In this document: positions 1 through 4,781 of the stretch, in pieces
Layout: each line of letters opens with the position of its first letter
Numbering within the stretch: position 1 is the stretch's first letter
DNA from: Planctomycetaceae bacterium
Lineage (GTDB): Bacteria > Planctomycetota > Planctomycetia > Pirellulales > UBA1268
Length of the DNA stretch: 6,030 nucleotides
Assembly (NCBI GenBank): GCA_003509235.1
Contig: DONH01000498.1
Span: 1-6,030, forward strand
Direction: 5' to 3'
Translations under genes and position numbers: made by a program
Notes under the pieces: generated by a model
The model's input: only the letters and a program-made list of their open reading frames with translations
Told to the model about the DNA's origin: nothing
The model's database searches: none

Positions 1-19
1 CAGGATATCAAAACGTATT

Positions 20-388
20 TTAGTACCGGTCACCGTAGCCACCGCGACCACCGCCACTGCCGCCGTCGCCGCCACCGCCATAGCCACGACCGCCACCGCC
101 GCCACCGTAACCGCGACCACCACCGCCACCTGATCGTGGCGTTCGCTCACGAGCTTCGTTGACAGTCAATGGACGACCGTTCATTTCGTGTCCGTTGAGA
201 GAGTTTACAGCTGCCTGCATACCCTCATCGGATTCCATTTCAACAAATCCGAAACCGCGTGACCTTCCGGTCTCACGATCTGAAATTACTTCAGCTGAGA
301 TAACCGTTCCATGCTCAGCGAACATTGCCTCCAAGTCAGCAGACGTGGTCGACCATGGGAGGTTTCCCACGTAAATCTTCCGGGCCAT
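20..388 (-). CDS. Glycine-rich RRM RNA-binding protein (122 aa)
   Basis: This is a small single-RRM RNA-binding protein, probably cytoplasmic and acting on mRNA as a chaperone or stability factor. The RRM fills residues 1-82. RNP2 is IYVGNL at 5-10 and RNP1 is RGFGFVEM at 44-51, with the aromatic positions Y6, F46 and F48 present; the last RNP1 position is Met rather than the usual Phe or Tyr. Residues 87-122 are a Gly/Arg/Tyr tail with repeated GRGYGGGG units, as in cyanobacterial and planctomycete Rbp-type proteins. An in-frame ATG at 511 would add 41 residues. I chose 388 because MARKIYVGNL is the family's normal N-terminus, AAGG lies 3 nt and GAGG 11 nt upstream of it, and the 511 start would sit inside the likely -10 box. 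Relatives in other bacteria are often cold-induced; the long leader fits post-transcriptional control but does not prove it. Confidence 0.93.
   Translation of the reverse strand: MARKIYVGNLPWSTTSADLEAMFAEHGTVISAEVISDRETGRSRGFGFVEMESDEGMQAAVNSLNGHEMNGRPLTVNEARERTPRSGGGGGRGYGGGGGGRGYGGGGDGGSGGGRGGYGDRY
23..130 (-). repeat. Low-complexity GGN-codon tract (Gly-rich tail)
   Basis: This is the coding tract of the glycine-rich tail of the RRM protein. On the + strand it reads as runs of ccaccgcc and ccgccgt. At the protein level GRGYGGGG occurs twice, followed by GGGDGGSGGGRGGYGD. Such tracts change length easily by slippage, so tail length probably varies among relatives. Confidence 0.8.
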
Positions 389-421
389 AAACCTTGCAAC
401 CTCAAAACCATTGGGAGTTAG

Positions 422-450
422 AAAAAATAAACGACTGGGACTCGCGTTTA
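422..450 (-). terminator. Terminator-like hairpin in the RRM gene leader
   Basis: On the minus strand TAAACG (450-445) and CGTTTA (433-428) form a 6 bp stem around an 11-nt loop, followed directly by six T (427-422). The element lies between the putative promoter and the start codon at 388, so it would act as a leader attenuator rather than a gene-end terminator. The stem has only two G-C pairs, so it is weak and would be more stable at low temperature. Confidence 0.35.
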
Positions 451-511
451 ATGCACTTGCCGCAACTCCCAAGCGATTCGGAGTGCAGACGCGGATCGGT
501 CGAACGACCAT

Positions 512-540
512 GTTGTAACACGCGAATGGGTCACTGCCAA
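512..540 (-). promoter_or_regulatory. Sigma-70-type promoter candidate for the RRM gene
   Basis: On the minus strand a -35 box TTGGCA (540-535, 5 of 6 consensus bases) and a -10 box TACAAC (517-512, 4 of 6) are separated by 17 nt. Transcription would start near 505, giving a leader of about 117 nt before the ATG at 388. The -10 box touches the upstream in-frame ATG at 511, which supports the shorter protein. Confidence 0.5.
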
Positions 541-570
541 CTCAAAACTGTTGAATAGGCTAATAAAACA

Positions 571-584
571 CACCAACTTTGGTG
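571..584. other. Short inverted repeat CACCAA/TTGGTG
   Basis: CACCAA at 571-576 is complementary to TTGGTG at 579-584. On the minus strand the hairpin is followed by TGTTTTATT, a weak terminator shape that could insulate the RRM promoter from minus-strand read-through. On the + strand there is no T-run. It could be chance. Confidence 0.25.
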
Positions 585-600
585 GCTCGGACACTCGATG

Positions 601-643
601 GCAGGTCGTTTTGAGGGCTTCTAACGACCTGCTACACTAGGTC
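601..643. repeat. Interlocked inverted repeats with three AGGTC/GACCT units
   Basis: GCAGGTCGTT at 601-610 is perfectly complementary to AACGACCTGC at 623-632 (10 bp, 12-nt loop). The same GACCT at 626-630 is also complementary to AGGTC at 639-643 (8-nt loop), so the two hairpins are mutually exclusive. No T-run follows on either strand, so this is not a simple terminator. It overlaps the promoter candidate at 611-638 and resembles a multi-site operator. Confidence 0.5.
611..638 (+). promoter_or_regulatory. Possible promoter for the 753/898 genes
   Basis: A -35-like TTGAGG (611-616) and a -10-like TACACT (633-638) are separated by 16 nt, each matching consensus at 4 of 6 positions. Start would be near 645. 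The boxes lie in the two loops of the inverted repeats at 601-643, the usual place for a repressor site. The match is weak and the call rests mainly on position. Confidence 0.3.
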
Positions 644-752
644 AAATTGGGGGGTACTGTCTGCCCGTTCAACGCTGAAAAATTGCTTTTTCTCTGATAT
701 TTCATAGGGTGAGGCAAAACTGACACTAACTCAATATTTTTATCCATCTAAC

Positions 753-881
753 GTGACAAAACTTCACAAAATATGTCCGCAGTGCCAACAACCGGTCTTC
801 ATTGAAAGGGTGAAAGTCACTGAATGCACTGTATCTCACGCCACTCAGGTGCACGGAGAACTTCAATCCGTTGAGATATAG
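753..881 (+). CDS. Zinc-ribbon-like mini-protein or gene relic (42 aa)
   Basis: This short frame starts at GTG 753 and ends at TAG 879-881. It encodes CPQC at residues 8-11, a third Cys at 25, then SHATQVHGE. The spacing from the second to the third Cys (13 residues) and the Q-V-H-x-E after the ribbon match the N-terminus of the protein encoded 16 bp downstream (C11, C14, C28, C31, then QVHPE). The fourth cysteine position here is Ser28, so a four-Cys zinc site is incomplete. No clear Shine-Dalgarno precedes the GTG; AGGGTGAGG at 706-714 is far upstream and would suit only a CTG at 720. It may be a small expressed protein or the remnant of a tandem duplication. I favour a relic, but the frame is open throughout. 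Confidence 0.45.
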   Translation: MTKLHKICPQCQQPVFIERVKVTECTVSHATQVHGELQSVEI

Positions 882-886
882 GTAAC

Positions 887-895
887 AAAGGTGAG
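887..895 (+). promoter_or_regulatory. Shine-Dalgarno site that sets the start at 898
   Basis: AAAGGTGAG is complementary to the 3' end of 16S rRNA (AGGTGA register) and ends 2 nt before ATG 898, a normal distance in this register. The repeated GTGAG at 911-915 stands the same way before an out-of-frame ATG at 918. Confidence 0.6.
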
Positions 896-926
896 AAATG
901 GGTAAATCGCGTGAGAAATGGGTAAA
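891..926 (+). repeat. 20-bp tandem duplication over a start codon
   Basis: GTGAGAAATGGGTAAA occurs at 891-906 and again at 911-926, a period of 20 bp with TCGC between. Each copy carries a partial ribosome site and an ATG. The second ATG (918) reads only MGKLC before a TAA. As 20 is not a multiple of three, the duplication changes the frame linked to the first ATG. Confidence 0.9.
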
Positions 927-1974
927 CTGTGCTAACTGCAACATTGCTTTCCAAGCTGCAACGCTTGAGATTATTCTCTGCCCAAACTGCCAGACGAACC
1001 AGGTTCATCCAGAAAACAATGGCGTTGTTAAATGGGAAAGAGACCATTCGGCTCAGCGAGTTCACTCTGACCTCAGCCTCACGGACACCCTTGTTCAGTC
1101 CAACAGCAACTCTCATCGTACAGCTTTTCAATTATTTTTCTCTCGGTGGCAACCGTACCAAGCGGCAATTGAACGATTTTTTGTGACACTCTGGCCAACG
1201 TCACTCTTCACATTCACAGCAGAGGAGAAAAGGGCCCTTCGCTTAGCGGCACGTGGTACTTACAAATTCTCAAAAATCAATGACCCTCGCCTCGCCAAAT
1301 GGTTAATTCACAGAGGAGGTTCATCAGCAGTCGGTGGTCTCGAGACAATCCAACCTGAAATAGCAAGGCATTTAGTCAAGACGTTGGATTCACTGAGGCT
1401 GAATGGCATCCAATATATTAACGAACAACTTGCACAATGCCTGGTACGACATAATGGAAGGACTCTCTATCTCGACAAGCTACGTCACATTGATGTTGAA
1501 GTGCTTGAAATCTTGATCACTCATGGTGGCCGGGGACTATCACTCGGAGGTATTAAGAATCTTTCGATACAAGAGGCGTCTGTCCTCGCTAGGTATCGCG
1601 GGCGACTCTCTTTGAACGGCCTGAGCACCTTGAACTCTGAGGTACTCGCAGCACTTGTTCAGCATGCCGGGAAAAGTATGTCGCTTGCATCAATAGGAAC
1701 GTTGTCTCGCCCACAAGCCCAACAGCTCAAACAGTACCGTGGAGACCTGTACCTTCGAGGGATCCGAGAACTTCCTCTTGGCATCAACGCAGAATTTGTT
1801 GATTTTCCAGGGAAAATTGTGCTGAAGCATCATGAAAGACGACCAAACAAATCCTACGATACAGTCGATTCCCCCGCTAAAAGCAATGCCACACATATTG
1901 CTTTAGGAATTGTCACAGTTGCCTGCGTGGCAGCTCTTTTCGCCTTACTAGTAGCTGCCTTAAGCGGCCTCTAG
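898..1974 (+). CDS. Zinc-ribbon, LxLxGL-repeat, tail-anchored membrane protein (358 aa)
   Basis: Domains in order: a zinc ribbon at residues 11-31 (C11-x2-C14-x13-C28-x2-C31); a polar linker to about 75; a helical stretch at about 76-120; about seven repeats of 23-24 residues at 140-310, with units such as GRLSLNGLSTL followed by an amphipathic xEVLAALVQ helix; a Lys/Arg/Ser linker; and one hydrophobic segment at 334-357 ending at the C-terminus. There is no signal peptide, so the ribbon and repeats are predicted to stay in the cytoplasm with the tail in the membrane. The repeats resemble LRR-like repeats common in planctomycetes; their binding partner is unknown. Start 898 has the better ribosome site. 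The 753 frame upstream encodes a related ribbon. The gene converges with the protease gene at a 21 bp gap with no visible terminator. No enzymatic residues are evident; a scaffold or envelope adaptor role is inference. Confidence 0.9.
   Translation: MGKSREKWVNCANCNIAFQAATLEIILCPNCQTNQVHPENNGVVKWERDHSAQRVHSDLSLTDTLVQSNSNSHRTAFQLFFSRWQPYQAAIERFFVTLWPTSLFTFTAEEKRALRLAARGTYKFSKINDPRLAKWLIHRGGSSAVGGLETIQPEIARHLVKTLDSLRLNGIQYINEQLAQCLVRHNGRTLYLDKLRHIDVEVLEILITHGGRGLSLGGIKNLSIQEASVLARYRGRLSLNGLSTLNSEVLAALVQHAGKSMSLASIGTLSRPQAQQLKQYRGDLYLRGIRELPLGINAEFVDFPGKIVLKHHERRPNKSYDTVDSPAKSNATHIALGIVTVACVAALFALLVAALSGL
1315..1827 (+). repeat. Coding repeat array, about 7 diverged 69-72 bp units
   Basis: This is the DNA behind the repeat domain (residues 140-310) of the 898 protein. 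Units begin with G, continue LxLxGL or LxLxxI, and end in an amphipathic helix. The copies are clear at the protein level but diverged at the DNA level, so the array is old. Confidence 0.75.
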
Positions 1975-1995
1975 ATGTGCCTCGGGCTGCATGTT

Positions 1996-3831
1996 CTACC
2001 GGGTCAACACTGGAGCGAGCCAGAGGCCCCAGTCAGTGGCTTTCCCGTCACCCGCATCTTCGGTAACTAGGACCAGTTCCTTCACTCCTGTCAGGTTAAG
2101 AGTATACGTTTCAGTTTTGCCAGGCCGAATAATCGGCGAACGGAAAACTTCTTTACCGTCCGCATAAATGATGAAGATAACCGTACCGCCAACCTGGCTT
2201 GGAAGACCACATTCTCCACTTAGTTGCCGCCATGCACCATCAAGAGAATACTGATGCTCAGCTGGGGCATGAGCGAAAATCCCTGACTCGAATAACTTTC
2301 CACCAGATTCAAGCACCGGATCCTTTCGTGGCAAGTTATCATACGTTGGTTCCGCCCACCCAACAACCGCCCGAGTGGGCTCGGCTCTTGACAAAAGGAG
2401 CGAATCAACTGATCTCGGGACACGATCAGGCTTCACCATTTCTCTGATTTTTTCACGCCCGCGCAGAACGGCAACGGCGTATCTAGAGGCTACCTTATCG
2501 TGAGGTACCGCCTGCCGTGCCGCTTCAACACCTTGCTCAGCCAGCACTTTAGAAAATTCTCGAAGGGCAAATAAACATTTCATTGTTCTGATATCAACAA
2601 TACCCCTCTCTCCGACTGTATACGGGAACTGAATAGTTGTTGTGTCACCATTGGCATGACAGGCCACGACTCTTAGGCTGGCTGACTTGCCAGCTACCAG
2701 GTCATCGCAGACAAAAGTAAACAAGCCGTGCTGATCAGGCGCTGTGGTAGTGGCTCGTGCGTCATAGTCCTGTCGGCCATCTGGATCAAGGTAACCAACA
2801 AGTGCATAGACAGGTGGCCACCCTTCAACACATCCTGTGACTTCAAAAGCCTTCTGCCCACCATTCGGGATGACCTTCAAGTCACGAAAAACTGCTTGCC
2901 CTCTACGCCCGAACCCTTTGAGAGAGTCAGAAAATTGAGGGTGCGAGGCAAGACGAAGTGCATGAGCACGTGACAAAAAGGTTCCACTTCCTTCATTCCG
3001 GATCTCATCGCCATAGGTGCGATTCCCGCTACCCATTAACGCAGTACCAAACTGAGTCTCGTCTGCACTCCCGCGACAATGCGGCAAGCCAAGTGCGTGC
3101 CCCAGCTCATGAGCCATACCTCCAATAAAAATCGAATTATGTTTCCCCAACGAAATACGTCCATATTCTCCATCAGTAATCAATGGCTTCTTCCGTGAGA
3201 GATTCTGGATATCCAATTCTTCGCTATCGAGTTGCCAAGCGATCCCCTTACGCCAATCGCCACCAGCATAATATGGACTTTTATGTGAAAATATTTTCTT
3301 CTTTGAGTCCCACTCTGCTAGGTTTGTGAAAATCATGATGGTCTCCTGATCAACACGAATTCCTTTTTCTCGAAGGACTATTGCACACTCTTCTTTGATT
3401 CTATTTCCATCAGATTTTTTGTAATCGTTCCAGTTGCCATGACCAACAACTTCGTGAATCACGATTTCGCCGCTTGGTTGAATATCCAGATTAAACGAGC
3501 GACGACCAAGACCATGCCGGACCATCTCCTTCCGATAGAAGTCTTGAATATGCAACATAATTTGCTGAAGTCGGTGGCGATAACCTGAGGGAAAATCTCT
3601 ATCCTGACAACGCCAAACAATGACATGGAGCACTCTTTCTTCTGACAGCTTTTCCTCTGATTCCCATGACTGAAGAATCTTCCTTGCAACAGCAACATCT
3701 TCTTGCACGTTCATGACTAATTCAGCCGACAGTTGCTCTCTTCCTGCCAGGAAAGAGGCAAGCATTGCGGCACAAATAAGCTTAACCGTATAGAGCTTCC
3801 CGTTTGCTTTGTTTCGTCTGATAACAGTCAT
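1996..3831 (-). CDS. Secreted metzincin-like metalloprotease with NPCBM-like C-terminal domain (611 aa)
   Basis: Predicted exported zinc endopeptidase. A basic N-terminus and hydrophobic core at about 15-30 form a signal peptide, likely cleaved near LSA-36. The zinc site HELGHALGLPH is at 241-251: H241, H245 and H251 as ligands, E242 as catalytic base. M266 in TALMGSGNRTYGD is a plausible Met-turn, though 15 residues after the third His is longer than in matrixins. Residues 311-405 look like a beta-sandwich domain. Residues about 484-611 fit NPCBM (SGGKLFESGIFAHA, then YSLDG, ADGK, GVKELVLVTEDAGDG, TDWGLW), a putative carbohydrate-binding module named from glycoside hydrolases. The start is supported by AAAGG 6 nt before the ATG. 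All predicted zinc ligands are present, so it is probably active. The substrate is unknown; an extracellular glycoprotein or polysaccharide-associated protein is inference. Exact peptidase family uncertain. Confidence 0.92.
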   Translation of the reverse strand: MTVIRRNKANGKLYTVKLICAAMLASFLAGREQLSAELVMNVQEDVAVARKILQSWESEEKLSEERVLHVIVWRCQDRDFPSGYRHRLQQIMLHIQDFYRKEMVRHGLGRRSFNLDIQPSGEIVIHEVVGHGNWNDYKKSDGNRIKEECAIVLREKGIRVDQETIMIFTNLAEWDSKKKIFSHKSPYYAGGDWRKGIAWQLDSEELDIQNLSRKKPLITDGEYGRISLGKHNSIFIGGMAHELGHALGLPHCRGSADETQFGTALMGSGNRTYGDEIRNEGSGTFLSRAHALRLASHPQFSDSLKGFGRRGQAVFRDLKVIPNGGQKAFEVTGCVEGWPPVYALVGYLDPDGRQDYDARATTTAPDQHGLFTFVCDDLVAGKSASLRVVACHANGDTTTIQFPYTVGERGIVDIRTMKCLFALREFSKVLAEQGVEAARQAVPHDKVASRYAVAVLRGREKIREMVKPDRVPRSVDSLLLSRAEPTRAVVGWAEPTYDNLPRKDPVLESGGKLFESGIFAHAPAEHQYSLDGAWRQLSGECGLPSQVGGTVIFIIYADGKEVFRSPIIRPGKTETYTLNLTGVKELVLVTEDAGDGKATDWGLWLAPVLTR

Positions 3832-3899
3832 ATCGAACCTTTCGCCGCCAACTCATCAGGCCCATCGCAGAACAGTACGGAGTGCATCTTCACGTATTA

Positions 3900-3929
3900 C
3901 GATGCAACCATATACGCATACACCATATA
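3900..3929. repeat. Imperfect 15-bp tandem repeat upstream of the protease gene
   Basis: CGATGCAACCATATA (3900-3914) is followed directly by CGCATACACCATATA (3915-3929), sharing 10 of 15 positions including ACCATATA. It lies 69-98 bp upstream of the protease start, where a regulator might bind or a promoter lie. No convincing -35/-10 pair is visible for the protease gene. Confidence 0.4.
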
Positions 3930-3932
3930 AAG

Positions 3933-3958
3933 AAAAAAAGAGCCCTCCAAACACGAGG
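3933..3958 (-). terminator. Weak intrinsic terminator candidate after the 4135 gene
   Basis: On the minus strand CCTC (3958-3955) and GAGG (3947-3944) can form a 4 bp stem around a 7-nt loop, followed by GCTC and seven T (3939-3933). It would separate minus-strand transcripts of the 4135-4521 gene from the protease gene. The stem is short, so confidence is low. Confidence 0.3.
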
Positions 3959-3974
3959 TCAATGCGTCAAGATA

Positions 3975-4125
3975 TATAACTTTTCCTTGTGAACAAATCT
4001 CGGTGTGTGCATACGGGTGCCTAATATGCTTGTCGCATAAGTTAGCATCTTGAAAATTCAACACTCGCGGAGATAGCGAGTTCAAGAAGCATGCTGGATC
4101 GTGCAGAACAGCACAGCATTTTTTT
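3975..4125 (+). ncRNA. Candidate structured small RNA with own terminator
   Basis: No protein frame of note is present on this strand, but three hairpins follow one another. H1 spans 4017-4048: CTAA-TATGC, loop TTGTC, GCATA-(AG)-TTAG, extendable by GTG/CAT around a bulged C. H2 spans 4063-4081: ACTCGC, loop GGAGATA, GCGAGT. H3 spans 4091-4125 and is an intrinsic terminator. A -10-like TATAAC lies at 3975-3980 without a recognisable -35, giving a transcript of about 140 nt. It does not match what I know of 6S, SRP, tmRNA or RNase P RNA. The start is uncertain. The hairpins could instead belong to a 3' untranslated region on the minus strand, but only the + strand has the T-run directly after H3. 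Confidence 0.42.
4091..4125 (+). terminator. Rho-independent terminator
   Basis: ATGCTG (4091-4096) pairs with CAGCAT (4114-4119), and inner TGC (4102-4104) pairs with GCA (4111-4113) around the loop AGAACA, with a one-sided 5-nt bulge. T-run 4119-4125 follows at once. It points rightward, ending a + strand transcript just before the 3' end of the convergent minus-strand gene at 4135. No protein gene on the + strand explains it. Confidence 0.65.
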
Positions 4126-4134
4126 GAGTTTTTC

Positions 4135-4521
4135 CTAGCGACTGGCCTCCAATGCCTGATAAAGAATTCGAACTTTTTTCTTACCATAGTTCTTAAGGAA
4201 CTTGGCTCGTGCCCGCTTCGTCTCAAGCACTCCGGCGGCATTCCAGAAAGCAATCATTGCTCGAACAAATATGAGCGGTTTACCCAAGGCGTTAGCCACC
4301 GATTGCTCTGTACGACCTACCGCATACCGCTCAACACGACGAGCCGTTTCCAACAATTGCCGTAGCCGCATATCATCAAGATCAGCTAGCGCTTTCCTTG
4401 CTTTCATTCTGAGACGAGGGGAAATCGCTACTGGCTTTTTCTGCAAATGGTTCATTCGAATTCCACTAATTTCTTTAAGAAAACGTGATACGCACCGACG
4501 AAATAACAAGGGTTTTATCAC
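4135..4521 (-). CDS. Small basic protein with helix-turn-helix-like segment (128 or 106 aa)
   Basis: I do not recognise this family. The longest frame begins at GTG 4521 (128 aa); an ATG at 4455 gives 106 aa, preceded by TAGTGGA with suitable spacing, and may be the true start. The protein is rich in Lys, Arg and Ala and appears all-helical. In the 106-residue numbering, residues 49-70 (TEQSVANALG, then KPL, then IFVRAMIAF) follow the spacing of a DNA-binding helix-turn-helix, and a Lys/Arg-rich tail (80-96) follows. There is no signal peptide or membrane segment, so it is probably cytoplasmic and perhaps nucleic-acid binding; this is inference. Frames overlapping it on the other strand and in another minus frame look less protein-like. 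It stands alone, with the repeat protein 260 bp upstream on the same strand and a + strand terminator just past its stop. Confidence 0.6.
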   Translation of the reverse strand: MIKPLLFRRCVSRFLKEISGIRMNHLQKKPVAISPRLRMKARKALADLDDMRLRQLLETARRVERYAVGRTEQSVANALGKPLIFVRAMIAFWNAAGVLETKRARAKFLKNYGKKKVRILYQALEASR

Positions 4522-4781
4522 CGCTTACAGAATCCAAAAGGATTTCCTGCACGTGATTACACTTTCTGCATAGTCGGAGCCACATGTGGGCTCAATCTCA
4601 CGAGAAACTTCAACGCAACTGAAGAACTATTACGTATCGAGATCTGCTTTTGTTCGAAGCCCCGTGAACCAATATTTTTTTCGGGACCAGGCGGATTCCA
4701 GTATCTGGATCAATAACAGCCCATGCAGCCAGAGGGCAGGGCACTTCTGCCAGCGAAACACCCCAGACCAGGCAGGTCGTA
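4456..4781. other. Gene-poor interval between two minus-strand genes
   Basis: No convincing gene is seen here; 4456-4521 may be coding if the GTG start of the neighbouring gene is used. A minus-strand frame at 4610-4801 (63 codons from an ATG overlapping the end of the repeat-protein gene) and a + strand frame at 4586-4840 are open, but neither has a good ribosome site nor recognisable motifs. The interval holds the palindrome and promoter candidate at 4567-4595. No terminator with a T-run is visible after the repeat-protein gene. Confidence 0.5.
4567..4595 (-). promoter_or_regulatory. Weak promoter with CCACATGTGG palindrome in its spacer
   Basis: On the minus strand TTGAGC (4595-4590) and TATGCA (4572-4567) are 17 nt apart. 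The spacer contains the perfect palindrome CCACATGTGG (4580-4589), and GAGC/GCTC flanks extend the symmetry with one extra base (4577-4593). This is a classic position for a repressor site. Start would be near 4560, giving a leader of about 40 nt to GTG 4521 or about 105 nt to ATG 4455. The -10 match is poor (3 of 6). Confidence 0.28.

Noticed and set aside
389..511. N-terminal extension of the RRM protein to ATG 511
   Set aside because: The extra 41 residues have no relation to the family, the promoter candidate's -10 box overlaps this ATG, and a normal start lies at 388.
720..752. CTG start for the mini-ORF using AGGGTGAGG at 706-714
   Set aside because: The spacing is good, but CTG starts are rare and the added residues (LTLTQYFYPSN) do not look like a protein N-terminus.
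726..1131. Minus-strand frames opposite the mini-ORF and the zinc-ribbon gene
   Set aside because: They lie opposite a convincing + strand gene, lack ribosome sites and show no domain-like sequence.
4061..4099. tRNA-like element (7-nt loop stem followed by GTTCAAG)
   Set aside because: The 6 bp stem with a 7-nt loop resembles an anticodon arm, but no acceptor stem, D-arm or properly paired T-arm can be built around it.
3897..4253. Minus-strand 118-codon frame overlapping the HTH-like gene
   Set aside because: It overlaps the more protein-like 4135-4521 frame, is rich in Cys, His and Ser in an irregular way, and runs through the hairpin region.
4202..4573. Plus-strand 123-codon frame opposite the HTH-like gene
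   Set aside because: Its Ser/Arg-rich composition is typical of an antisense shadow; the + strand terminator at 4091-4125 does not serve it.
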